A stretch of DNA of 64,000 nucleotides, from positions 4,030,001 to 4,094,000 of the forward strand of contig JAMPIQ010000002.1 in the NCBI GenBank assembly GCA_024699855.1. The letters are read 5' to 3'. Below are positions 1-9,729 of this stretch, in pieces. The notes beneath the pieces are model-generated. The model did not search any database and was not told the origin of the DNA. It worked only from the letters and a program-made list of their open reading frames with translations. A program made the translations under genes and the position numbers. The stretch is from Aphelenchoides besseyi (taxonomy: Eukaryota > Nematoda > Chromadorea > Rhabditida > Aphelenchoididae). Every line of letters starts with the position of its first letter. Within the stretch, counting starts at the first letter, position 1.

Positions 1-606
1 GACTGCAGTGATCGTGCTCTTGATGGATTTCTTTTTTGAGGTCTTTCTTGGTCTTAAAGAATTCCGCCGATCCAAATGAGGAAGAGAGCAAGCTTATTCT
101 TACGAGCCACCCATATGTAAAAGCGAACATAAAGATTGATCTTTGAAGCCATATCTAAAATCTATATAGATTGGAAGACTATATAAAATGTCGATTCTCG
201 AATATAAATGCCACCCTTGCTAAGCTCGGAAAAAACTCTTTTTAATTCCCAATCAATATGTCCACTCAACAGGATCCCATTGGTTAAAATGTCCTATTGT
301 ATCGAAAATTGCATTCCCAATTGCACAACCCCACGGCCAATGCTTATGGAGCCTACAAAACGACGCTTAAAAATTTCAATTCGCTACCTCTGGACAGAAT
401 GTCAAATTTCGTCATGCTGCGATGTTTACTCCCATTGCCAGCGTCCCAGCAGTTTGAACCGTACATTCCGAATCCTTCAAAGGTGCGAGAAGAATGATCA
501 ATAAGATGATCGGGAGTCAAAGATGGATGTCTTCCGTCAAATTTATTGTGATTAAAAGACTCCGTATCACCGCTGGTGCAGCTTCGGTACTTGGCAATGA
601 AGAAAA

Positions 607-963
607 ATGGGAACTTGCCGAAGCGAGTGGGGGAATATACAACTGAATGAAAAAACGATCGGTCATCCGATCATTTGCAGATACAACGGGACCCATTTTC
701 TTGGAAAACGGCGTCTGTCTGACCAACGGACAGAGAAAATGGAAAATAATGCACAAATCAGAGAGTTGGCCGAACAACCGACTTCTCCGTCCGGAAGAAC
801 TCGAAACAGAAATGTCAGCAAAAAACACGTTAAAAAACGATTTAGGCTGGACGTACCGAGAACCTTTTGGTACCCTTACGATACTAGGCGGCCACGAGGA
901 CGCCCATTCCACCGATGGAGAAGGCTCATGAAGGACTCGTTGGGGACAACCTGCAACAGCTGA
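607..963 (+). pseudogene. possible non-LTR retrotransposon tail remnant
   Basis: The open frame ends with a basic stretch containing RRPRGRPFHRW about 30 residues before the stop. This resembles the G-R-P-x-x-R-W motif near the C-terminus of many LINE (RTE/Jockey/CR1-type) reverse transcriptase ORFs. No reverse transcriptase motif (YADD) is visible upstream, and the rest of the frame is not recognisable. The antisense strand is also open here, so the frame could be chance. If real it is only a 3' fragment, lying next to a Tc1-like element in gene-poor DNA. Confidence 0.25.
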
Positions 964-1077
964 CACAGCACCGCCAACTGTACAAGAGAGCGCTCAAAGG
1001 GCTGTCACCGTGATCACTACCTAACATCTGTTTTGATTACGGTTAAATAGCCTTCATTTATACACAAATCAATCATA

Positions 1078-2054
1078 CACTGTGGTGGACAAAAGTTTTC
1101 ACCACCCACTTTTCCCGGAGATCACTGATTCAATTCGGCTCAACTATTCACCAATTATGAACAAGGTACAGTACGTATCATACTCCCAAAATCAATTACT
1201 AACAGGCAGAAACAATGTAAAAAATACAAGAATGAATGTTTTCGGTCGTTCAAAAGTTTTCGCCAGTGCGCGGTTTTTGACCGTTTTTCTGATTTCTTCT
1301 TTAGGTTTGTTGTTTTTTCAGCAGTATCAGTTACTCTAATATTTTTACAGTCTTTAAGAATGATCACCGAGCAACAACGAGCTCAAATATTGCGACCGTT
1401 TGAAAGGGACAATAACATTAGTGCGATTGCTCGGGAGATGGAAATGGACCGTTTGACGGTGCGAAAAGTTGTACGAAACGCTCAACCGAAGAAAATGGGA
1501 CGTCCTCGACTGATTTCTGACCGAATTGTTCGCCAAATGGAATGACATTCGTGGACGTGGCAACAAAACAACTGCAGCATCCACAAAACGATGATCGTAA
1601 TGGACTTTTAAAGCATCAGAAAGTCTCTACCGTCGAGTGGCCTGCATGTTCACCTAATTTGTCGATCATCAAAAATGTGTGGCATCTGTTATCGGGCCTT
1701 GTCTACGCCGGTGGACAGTTCACAAATTCAATCGCGTTGACTGAAAAGATCGTCGAATGTGCAAGCCGATTTCGGCGGATACAATCAAGGGACTCTACTC
1801 ATCAATTGCCAATTGTTTGGTCAAACTAAAGGCCGCAAAAGGAGAAGATATTCGATGTTGAAAGTGAGTGGCGAATACTTCTGACCGCCTCAAAAACGAT
1901 TTTTGATTGCAGCTTCGGTTGGACTTCGCAAGACCTGTTGTTTTTTTTGTTAATTAAAAGTTAATGATCCAATAAAACCAGGGTAAAAATTTGAGCCGAA
2001 TTTAATCAGTAATCTCCGAGAAAAGTGGCTGGTGAAAACTTTTGTCCACCAGTG
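1078..2054 (+). mobile_element. Tc1-like transposon, internally deleted
   Basis: The element is about 977 bases and flanked by TA dinucleotides at 1076-1077 and 2055-2056, the target duplication of Tc1/mariner elements. Its ends are inverted repeats of roughly 60-75 bases with a few mismatches; the outer part reads CACTGGTGGACAAAAGTTTT on both ends, apart from one extra T on the left. Between them lie the two outer parts of a Tc1-type transposase, so the middle of the gene is deleted. The inverted repeats are well preserved, so the element could still have been moved by a transposase supplied in trans. Confidence 0.9.
1360..1828 (+). pseudogene. Tc1-like transposase remnant (two pieces)
   Basis: The first piece (1360-1545) is a 61-residue helix-turn-helix region rich in E, R and L that ends in GRPRLISDR, typical of the paired-type DNA-binding half of Tc1 transposases. 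The second piece (from 1542, another frame) contains WPACSPNLSIIKNVWHLL, the counterpart of the family motif W-P-x-x-S-P-D-L-N-P-I-E-N-V-W. The Asp is Asn and the catalytic Glu is Lys here, so the third catalytic residue is lost. The central part with the first two catalytic Asp residues is missing. The product is inactive. Confidence 0.85.
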
Positions 2055-2056
2055 TA

Positions 2057-2571
2057 CGCGTCTTTAATTCGGTTAAACGCTCAGCGTCGCGTCATTCGCT
2101 AATTCTTCGGAATCGAGCATTTTGTTGCATAAATTCAAAAACAGTAAAAATTAAGATGCAATCATTTCAATAGTCAAAAACGGCACAAAAACGAAGAAAT
2201 CGTGTTTTTTAGTCGAAGAAAACGGATGGCGAGAAATGAGTCAGCGCAAAGAAAGTCTGTTGCAATTTCGTTGTAATAACCATTGGTTAGCGCGCAAAGC
2301 TATAGACCGAATTTCAAAAAAAAAATTTCCAATTGGCATTTTGCTTTCACTCTAAAAAAACGTCGAAATCTTCGAAAATTGACTAAAATTACCAATGAAA
2401 AATTGGAATTGAATGTTCAGTGTTGATGGGGTTGGCATTAGACGTTCAAAGGCAATTTGTTGCGGAACCAATCGACAGCGCTATTTCGTTGACTTTCTAT
2501 CATCTGTTTCCGACATAATGTGTTATTCCACCGTTATACTTGTAATGTTTATTCAATGAATTAAACGATTC
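2057..2571. other. gene-free stretch downstream of the DHHC gene
   Basis: No supported coding region, RNA gene or repeat was seen. The sequence is AT-rich with homopolymer runs. It separates the right end of the Tc1-like element from the 3' end of the minus-strand palmitoyltransferase gene and probably holds that gene's 3' untranslated region. Confidence 0.5.
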
Positions 2572-3681
2572 TCACATTATAACAATCGAATTTCTCTTCA
2601 CACAAACATCTGTGATTCCAACCATCATGTGCATCGTTGGCCAACGGAAACAACCAAAGTGAGGGGTTTGGACCAAAGTAATCTTTGAAGTTTGCAGTCC
2701 AACTCTTTCGATCATAACACGTGATTCCTCGATATATGTGATTCGAACGAACGGAAATAAACGTTGAAATCGAAATGCTCGTAGGAATCCCATGTACGTA
2801 ATGTTCTTGCCAACAAAAAACCCAAGGTTGACGACGAGCATTCCGGTAAGAACAATTACCAACTAGGATCAATGGTTAAATTGATTGTACAAAAACGAAC
2901 CGTCATCGAAGAACTGTAGACGTTTGATGTGATTCCAAAAAGATAATCACGATTCAAATATTTTTTCTGAATTACAGTCGCTCAATTTCTCCCAGGTTAC
3001 TTACGACCACAAAGTTGACACATCGTATAATGTAGTCATGAACCCAAATATCAGACGACCATTCAATCTCTTCGATTCCAAGCTGAACGAACGGAACAGT
3101 GGTCATGAGACAGAAGAAATTTGTTAGCACAAGCCAGAAGATGAACAAATTAAACTGCTTGTGGTTCTTGTAGTGCACGCACGTTCCCCTAAAAGTGTTA
3201 TCAGGAAGTGTAGTTTTCACTAAACGAACATTACAACACAGTGATGATCCATTCGTGGATAGCACAGATTGCACATCCAACAATGACTCGCGCGTTCCGG
3301 CTTTAGGGCTCGACATGTGGTACAAATTTTTCCACTAAAATTGAGATGAAAGAACATCAAAAAAAATTACGCGTGATGCTCGTTGCTTCCGGTCAAAGAG
3401 ATCAGTTCTTGGCGTATTTGTTCAATGTGCCACAAGGGATCTCGATCGAGATCAACAACTTCTGGAATGTTGTAGATGGCCGACCGAGGTGCGAAATGTG
3501 AGACGATTACGCTGAACAAACTTCCAACCACAAGCATAAACAAAACGGCAAAAATCGGAGCGATTACCACATTCCCAATGTCCATCATGAAGCCCAAGAA
3601 GATCGCAGTATAACATTGATAGAGAATCCAACTGACTGCCGATAACAAAAAGAATTGCAAATTCATTTCTCTAACAACCAA
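2572..3681 (-). CDS. DHHC-type protein S-palmitoyltransferase
   Basis: Four exons (3681-3371, 3334-3230, 3188-3005, 2862-2572) join in frame to a protein of about 295 residues. Exon 1 encodes two membrane spans. The exon 1/2 join gives the Cys-rich domain: CTTC, then CRALKPERASHCWMCNLC, then RMDHHC, followed across the next intron by C-x-x-Y-K-N-H-K-Q-F. This is the complete zinc-binding DHHC signature with the catalytic Cys. Two further spans follow (LFIFWLVLTNFF and VIVLTGMLVVNL). The enzyme transfers palmitate to Cys residues of substrate proteins in Golgi, ER or plasma membrane. The TTxE motif after the fourth span is not obvious; NITYM stands there. The donor after DHHC (GTTCGT) is weak, so that junction is less sure. 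Start could also be the Met at codon 6. Confidence 0.85.
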
Positions 3682-3915
3682 ACTGACTGTTAGCGTTCAA
3701 ATCGAAATGAGAATATTGAAATTTGTATGTTGTTTTATCTGTTCTGTTAAGTAAATGTCGGAATTTTGAATAATAGATGTTTAAGGGTTTAATGTGGAAC
3801 GATTGAGACTAATGGTAAAAATACAATTAAAACTGGAAACAAATTATGTGAATGGGAATTAGAGGCGGAGTTTGATTATTGGGTATCAACTGACCCAAAA
3901 AGTTATAGTCATCGG

Positions 3916-4069
3916 AATGGAACAGAAAGAGGCTATGTGCACTGGCATAAAATTTTATTATTTTATATATTGCGATATTTTTGAAAGGCTTAAGGTAAGA
4001 AGTGACTAGAGCTATAACTGTTTGAAGGAGTGGAATAACTGCTTTTAAAGCAACTGGAAAAGTGGATTG
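3916..4069 (+). repeat. repeat copy 1 (partial) of the KCTD3 3'-end segment
   Basis: About 150 bases starting at AATGGAACAGAAAGAGGCTA and ending near GGAAAAGTGGATTG. They match 11632-11790 and 13158-13290 with only a few substitutions. This copy lacks the distal half, which contains the KCTD3/SHKBP1 terminal exon in copy 3. It ends exactly where Helitron-like coding sequence begins. Confidence 0.9.
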
Positions 4070-4074
4070 CTGCG

Positions 4075-5254
4075 TTGTTGTTGCCCAATGGACGAACGTG
4101 CCACAAAACATTTGGACTCGGAGTGCCGCTTGATCGCGATTCGAATTCAAACTTGACAGCAACTAATCGTGCCGGTAAAATGCTGATGTCGTTATTTGGG
4201 ACGAAGTACCGATGGCAGCTCGTTATGCACTCGAAATCGCCGACCGGAAACTCAGAGAACTGATGAGAAGTGGCCTACGTTTTGCAAGCAAAATCATAGT
4301 CCTTGGAGGCTACTTTCGACAAATTCTCCCAATTTTGAAATACGGCACAGTCAGCGAAACGATCAATTTGTGCATTAGTTCGTCAAGTTTATGGAAACAC
4401 TTTGAGCAATTGAAATTGACCAAGAACATGCGAACGGAACCAAACGAACTCCAATTCGCTGATTTCCTCAAACAAGTCGGAGAGGGAACTTTGAACGACG
4501 AAAATGAGTTGATTGAATTTCCATCACATTGCTTACTTGAACAGAACTTAGCACAAGAGATCTTCGGCGTTTTGATAGAACAAAAGAAGTTCAACGACAT
4601 GGGGAACTCGGCGATTTTGGTATCAAAACACATTGACGTAAATGAATCGAACGAAAAAGTCTTGAATATGTTAGATGGTCAAACGAAAACTTATCTCTCA
4701 ATTGACAATGCCATGGATGCTGAGAACTGTGATGATCAAACTTTGCTGCTACCAGAGTATCTGAACATGATTGAAGACGCATCACTGCCAGCTCATAAAT
4801 TGGAGTTGAAGAAAAATGCAGTTGTCATTTTGATTCGAAATTTGTCACAAGAAGATGGATTTGCAATGGAACACGAATGTTGGTCGTTGAAATGAACAAC
4901 CACTCAGTTGAATGCGAAATCTTAACCGGACATCACGCCGCAAAAGAACGACACATCATCCCTTGAATCAACAATACGATCGGTTACCGTGGAATGTTCC
5001 AACTGAACCGCAAGCAATTTCCATTGAAATTAGCCTTTGCAATGACAATCAACAAGAGCCAAGGTCAACCATTTGAACGAGTTGGACTGAATCTCGAGCA
5101 CCACGTATTCGAACACGGCCAACTGTACGCCGCTTTGTCGCGAGCTCGATCTTGGGATTCCGTTAAAATTTTCGTTCCAACAAGCAGTCGACAAACTCCA
5201 ACAGGCTGTTTAGTTAAGAATATTGTGCATCGCGAGATCTTCAAACGTCTATGA
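4075..5254 (+). pseudogene. Helitron/PIF1-type helicase remnant
   Basis: Broken frames encode the second half of a PIF1-family helicase of the Helitron type. In order: GRTCHKTFGLGVPL, then after a frameshift near 4178 the Walker-B-like VVIWDEVPMAARYALE, then KIIVLGGYFRQILPIL (family G-G-D-F-R-Q, with Asp replaced by Tyr). In the last part come QFPLKLAFAMTINKSQGQ and GQLYAALSRARSW, the conserved C-terminal helicase motifs. Stops at 4893 and near 4964 interrupt it. The Walker A motif and the Rep domain are not present upstream, where repeat copy 1 abuts. It is a dead fragment of a rolling-circle transposon. Confidence 0.85.
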
Positions 5255-5299
5255 ACAACAAAACAACTGAAAGAATCGGAATTTTGTGAAAACGAACGA

Positions 5300-5830
5300 A
5301 AATAGTAAAGCAAAACAAATCTCCAAAAATTCAAGTACCAAGTCCGTGGCCTTCGAGCCATGGCATCATTGTGCTTCCGTTTACCGACGAACAGCGTTGG
5401 ACGACAAGAAGAACGGTAAGCGCGTTGTTTTTCCATTTGTGTTGTTCAGGAGTTGTGCTTTCGTTCTCTCCACGAACTCAATGATCATGGTTGTCGATGT
5501 CGATCAAGTAAGTTTTGTCTACTTGTTTTGTCGTTTAACATCAATCTTTCAGTTTCTTATTTTTCTGCGCATGTACAAACTCAATCGGCTATTTGGATCG
5601 ACAATCGTAATGAAACTATCGCTGCAAAACGATACTCACGCAATTATCTATTGCCTTCCTCTTCCTTTCAATTTTATACTGAAAGAACCACATCACAACC
5701 AGAGCATCAAATCTGCTCATCAGACCGTGTCTCCATCTTGGGTTTGGCTTGCCCGTCTACATCTCAAAAGTGTGCGAAGGTTGTGATGTCGGTTCCAAAG
5801 TATCCGCAAAATCCTCTCCGTTGTAAATAA
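5300..5830 (+). CDS. unrecognised spliced gene, Cys-containing product
   Basis: Three blocks join in one frame with GT-AG signals: about 5310-5419, 5452-5511 and 5554-5830. The join reads through IIVLPFTDEQRW, then LCFRSLHELNDHGCRC, then a last exon of about 90 residues ending PKYPQNPLRCK. Codon choice is like that of the neighbouring genes. The last exon has Cys residues spaced as CSSD, LACPSTSQKC and LRC, suggesting a secreted or disulfide-bonded product. No family was recognised. The start was not found; it may be an upstream exon overlapping the end of the Helitron remnant. Alternative frames through the same exons are also open, so the reading frame is probable only. Confidence 0.35.
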
Positions 5831-6134
5831 ACGAATCGATCCATTTTAACTGTAAAACGCAATTGTTTATGTTGTCAACCGATGAGATACATTGCTACTG
5901 AAGAGTTTGTAGACGTTGGTTTTCAATGTGTAATGCAATGAATTGCAAGTTGAAAAAAATCTTCTTCCTCTTACGTAACAAATAATTGAGAGCCGCGTCT
6001 CTGTTTATGTTATGTGTGCAGAAGGCGACCGAAAGTGGGCGGTGTTTTTTTAATGAGCGCTCTATGCAAATTTGTTCACAACCAATCAACACCGGACACC
6101 TTCCAAATTTTAAACCACGTGGAAAAGCGAAGGG

Positions 6135-6142
6135 TATAAAAG
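6135..6142 (+). promoter_or_regulatory. TATA box
   Basis: TATAAAAG lies 43 bases upstream of the ATG at 6185 in a GC-richer context (GGGTATAAAAGCAGAGG). A start site about 30 bases downstream would leave a very short leader. The gene below is therefore probably transcribed from its own core promoter. Confidence 0.6.
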
Positions 6143-6184
6143 CAGAGGATTTTCATTTGTGTTGAACTCTTCGAATCAATCAAC

Positions 6185-7048
6185 ATGGAGAAGAAGTGTC
6201 CGAAAGCGTCTGTTCAAAAGCCGGCAAATAATCGTCGCGTGATTCCAGAACCACCACCATTACCGCCTTTCTATGCTATGAATAAAGATAACATGATTCG
6301 CCTGTGAATGGAGGTGGTGCGATCCCGTCGTTTACATCACACGGTTACATGGAACAGGTCGATACGACCACTGGTCTTAAAGCTGTGTAAGTTGTATCTT
6401 CACATTTATTACTAAACAACATGTTTCAGCAAAGTCACGGTCAACATAATCCGTGCCGATGGCATCAAGAAAACTATCAACGAAATTCCGGTTACAGTGA
6501 TTCTTGGATCGCTTGCCGATGGACGTTCTATTCAAATCAAAGCTTGGCGCGAAATGGCAAGTCAACTTGCGAATCCATGTCGACTCGACCGCAAGATAAC
6601 CATTGATTTCCCGCGTTGTACGTCCGTCAAGAAGAGCTTCAACAATGGCGATTTTATATACGAACTAACTCTTTCGAATCGTTCTGAAATCATCGACCAT
6701 GGTCCAGCAGAGAAGACGCAACGTGATGCCAAGGAAGTTACTTTGGACGATTTGCCGAATGCCATTGGGAAAGATATCGGTATGTCTTCGAAACCCAAAT
6801 CACGCAACCGATTGCCATATTTCAGTCACCACGGCTTTCATTCGAAAAGTACAGCGCTCCAAGAATGGCGTTCGTCTTGGTACGGTTGTAAATGGCTCAA
6901 GCATGTGCACGATCGAAATGCAAGACATGCAAGTACCGACGATTCGCGGGCAACAAGTTCGAATTTATGGACGTTCCCGCTTGCCGGGTACCCTCATGGT
7001 TTCCCGCTACGAAGTGAACGAAGAAAATGGTCTTTTTTGTTGTTATAG
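6185..7048 (+). CDS. OB-fold-like protein, frame broken near 6290
   Basis: After a Pro-rich N-terminus (PEPPPLPPF), the frame must shift by one base near 6290 to reach NGGGAIPSFTSHGYMEQV. The rest is clean. An intron at 6389-6427 is followed by KVTVNIIRADGIKKTI, VTVILGSLADGRSIQIKAW and KITIDFPRC, with a second intron at 6781-6824. The last exon contains VRLGTVVNG and QVRIYGRSRLPGTLMVSRYEV. The alternation of short beta strands around G-x-S/R-I-x-I-K-x-W resembles OB-fold single-strand nucleic-acid-binding domains of the RPA type, possibly two in tandem. This is inference from pattern, not a family match. The frameshift means a pseudogene, a sequencing error or an unrecognised tiny intron. Helitrons can carry RPA-like genes, and a Helitron remnant lies 1 kb upstream. 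Confidence 0.5.
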
Positions 7049-7421
7049 TTGGTGTTAGATTGTTGTTTTCTGTTATTAGGAAATAAGAATTGTGTTGTTT
7101 ATTATCGTTTCAGTTTGTTAGAAGACAAAAGAAGTTATTCTGTCTTAGAACTTGGATTTAGAAGAGTTTATTTCGCTAAACAATTTTTACAACTAGACGG
7201 AGCCATTAGAAGTGTAGGGAGTAGGATGAAACGAATAAAGATAACAACATTCAGTAGCCTTTGTTGTGACGTGAAGCGGTGGAGAGAGATTGCCATAATC
7301 GTGTAGAGACAGAAACTTTTTGGAAATTGGTCAAGTATAGAATGAGATCATGACATCGATGCTCGGTGTCAATTAAGAAGAAGGACCCTCTTCGGGGCGG
7401 CCGACCGTCGATTTACTTGTT
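7049..7421. other. gene-free stretch
   Basis: T-rich sequence follows the stop of the OB-fold-like gene. The open frame 7049-7306 has no recognisable content. No repeat or RNA gene was seen. Confidence 0.4.
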
Positions 7422-7800
7422 TTAAATATATGTATCAACGAAGATACACCAAGTGAGATGACTACAGAAGCAGTCCAGCGCATCCACCATGGCCATTCCT
7501 TCAAATAATCTCGATTGTATTCGAAATTTTAAAGCTCGGATTAAATCTTTTGTGTTCCGACCGAAAATTTTCTAATTTTTGACTCAAAGTCACTTAAATC
7601 CCACTTTGAACCCGATAAAACCGCAAAAAACTAACCGGATTGTTTTGCGTGGCACAAACCTCCTTCATAAGTGCACGCAGCTGATCCAATTGTTCCGGAG
7701 TGAATTCCCTGAAATAAGTGAAATCAGTAAACGTTCAATCGAAAATCGACTTACATTCTTCTTTTGTCGATTGAGAAACGAGTTCAGAGCTGAAAGTAAA
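7422..7800 (-). CDS. possible divergent member of the tiny EQLxQL family
   Basis: On the minus strand an exon preceded by TTATTTCAG encodes EFTPEQLDQLRALMKEVC and ends at a GTTAGT donor at about 7648. Exon start, donor and protein pattern match the first exons of the small proteins at 8997, 9455 and 11131. Here no ATG follows the acceptor; an upstream exon (about 7798-7764) joins in frame as LVSQSTKEE-W. The downstream exon (7571-7422) encodes about 49 residues ending WCIFVDTYI, which does not resemble the short membrane tail of the other members. It is either a diverged relative or a fusion with another gene. Confidence 0.4.
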
Positions 7801-7892
7801 AGCGTTAAATTGATGAATCTAAATGTAAAAATGTGGAAGACGCGAAAATAATCAAAAGCAAGGTATAACGCAGTCAACCAACAAAATTCTCA

Positions 7893-8809
7893 GGCTATGA
7901 CCATACTTTGTTCGCAGAAAACCAGCGAACGTCCGATTTTCGATATTTAGCGACAAACAAGTTTTAATTTTTGTTGATGATTTGGACAATTTTTTTGTGT
8001 TCCCAACTTTGTAGATTGATGAATGGGAATTCAGAAGATGTAAAAATTTTTGTTATTTGAAGTCAATTTATCGATGAAACGGCTGTTCGTCGAAAATTAC
8101 AGTAAGAGAAAAATGGACATGAACGGAAAACATTCGGTTTGGCTTTTTGTTGGCGTCGAGTTGATGGAAATTTTGCTGCTGATTTTCGCAGTTTTTGTGT
8201 CCACATAATTTGTCGATTTGCAATATCGCGTAATTGGTCTGATGCTGAAAAAAGTCACTCGTGGAGATCGTCCACTCTTATGAGGCATTGTGGGATGTCA
8301 ACCACAGCTATTGGAAATGCACCCACAAAAAGAATGACTGTTGGACGTTAGTTGCCAATGAAATGAACGATGCGCTATTCGACGATCATTCTCCTTTTCT
8401 GATCCATAGTTTCTCCAGAATATTTGGCATTGTTGGTTGACGTTGACAACATTTACTGTTCTCATATAAATCAGTCTCGAGTTATGTCGACCAATCCAAC
8501 GACACCAAGTAACATACAAAAAGACGAGTTGTCGAAAATTCAACATTTGGCACTAAGAACGAAGAGAAAACGTCAATAAAATGGCCAAAACTCAAACCCC
8601 GATATGCTAGCAAACACCGCCAAAATTGTCTTCGAATCAAAATCTTATTAGACCAATTTACGCGTAGTTTTTTACTTTAATAAACTACCTGGTGCTCAAC
8701 AATTTTATAAAATTGATTTCACACGTTTTCGTCCATTAATATAAAAGATATAACGTTTATCAAATTTTATGTGTTCGCGGATAACAGCGAACAAAGTATG
8801 GTCATAGCC
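7893..8809. mobile_element. 917-base DNA transposon with perfect 23-base inverted ends
   Basis: The left end is GGCTATGACCATACTTTGTT followed by CGC, and the right end is its exact reverse complement. Both are flanked by the trinucleotide TCA (7890-7892 and 8810-8812), a likely 3-base target duplication. Just inside each end is a second short inverted repeat, GTTCGC...GCGAAC, separated by 8-9 bases. Only broken, unrecognised open frames lie inside. A 3-base duplication with ends starting GG would fit PIF/Harbinger- or CACTA-like superfamilies, but no transposase motif supports a choice. It is probably non-autonomous. Confidence 0.8.
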
Positions 8810-8996
8810 TCAAACCCGAGCGAAAAAAGACGCAACCGATCGCGACGGCTGCAAAGAGAAGACTGGCGTTTTGCTTCTCGAACAGATTTTCTCATGTTTT
8901 GGGATTTCCTCTCTTTGAGCGTTTTTCGATCGGGTTTGAGAGTTTTGATTAATGCGCGTCGTGTTTATAAATTTAATTAATTTTTGTGTTTTCAGG

Positions 8997-9240
8997 ATGA
9001 ATTTCTCAGCTGAACAGCTAAATCAACTGCAGGAAGTTATCAGACAAGAATGCAAAAACGATTGGGTAAGTTGTAAAAAAATTCTGATTATTTATCATGT
9101 TTTAGGCGGCTAACTTCATGAACCTACGGATCCCAGTAATCTGCAGTTTATTTATCGGACATCTCTTAACCCATTGGTGTGACTCCGGCCGCAATCGCCG
9201 AAATCGTTATCTCGGTTGTCATGTTACTTTCTGCTGTTAA
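8997..9240 (+). CDS. tiny single-span membrane protein, family member 1
   Basis: Two exons, 8997-9065 and 9106-9240, give 67 residues. The N-terminal half is hydrophilic and helical (FSAEQLNQLQEVIRQEC). The second exon starts with a hydrophobic span (RIPVICSLFIGHLL) and continues with a basic segment SGRNRRNRY and a Cys-rich end. The start is the ATG one base after a TTTTCAG acceptor, the same arrangement as members 2 and 3. The basic end matches the RRNPRRR and RGRNPRAR tails of members 3 and 4. Function is unknown; the layout suggests a small membrane-anchored protein with a basic cytosolic or lumenal end. Confidence 0.65.
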
Positions 9241-9453
9241 CCCAATAAACGCAGCAACTTATTATTGGCGGTCGACCGTATTTTAGTTAAGAATTTCTAC
9301 TCATCTTTACGACTTAGACGAACCAGCAAAGCGATACGAATGCCAACACGAAGGCTGCTCAGCATCGTACGCGTACAAAGCAGGAAAATACTGATTTTTC
9401 GGGTCGTTCACATTTCTGTGTTTGAGTTCACTAACTAATGGTTTCATTTTCAG
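9222..9453. repeat. 231-base upstream block, copy A
   Basis: Copy A is about 90 percent identical by eye to copy B at 10899-11129. It begins in the last codons of family member 1 (TGTTACTTTCTGCTGTTAA), runs through its 3' region and ends at the TTTTCAG directly before the ATG of member 2. Near the middle is a perfectly shared 45-base core around GCGATACGAATGCCAACACG. The block therefore behaves as the common 5' flank (promoter or first exon) of the small genes and marks a tandem duplication. Confidence 0.9.
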
Positions 9454-9454
9454 G

Positions 9455-9641
9455 ATGAGATTCACCGACGAGCAATTGCAACAGATTTGCCGTCCAGAAA
9501 AAGACAATGTAAGTTGTTCACTTTGTTCGGTAATATCCTATTTTTCAGCTTGTTATATTTTTGCAAGTCGCAGGTCTTCTCCTTCTTAGCGTAATTGGTG
9601 GCCAAATCATGGCCGTTTATACAGCTCGTTATTATCGCTAA
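9455..9641 (+). CDS. tiny single-span membrane protein, family member 2
   Basis: Exons 9455-9508 and 9549-9641 give 48 residues. Exon 1 encodes RFTDEQLQQICRPEKDN. Exon 2 encodes a strong hydrophobic helix (FLQVAGLLLLSVIGGQI) and a short tail ending TARYYR. ATG follows TTTTCAG by one base. Exon 1 shares the M-x-F-x-x-E-Q-L-x-Q start and the Cys-Arg-Pro element with member 3. It lies directly downstream of duplicated block A. No known family was recognised. Confidence 0.7.
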
Positions 9642-9729
9642 TTCTGTTATAATGTTGTTAAAATTGTTATTATACAATAAATGTTAAGACAATAAGGAAT
9701 CAAAATCAGTTTATTAAAAACAAAATAAG

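Noticed and set aside
9331..9395. Possible C2H2 zinc-finger exon (RYECQHEGCSASYAYKAGKY) inside the duplicated blocks
   Set aside because: The Cys spacing is C-x4-C and the two His are absent before a stop. Both copies stop at the same place, so it is probably non-coding similarity.
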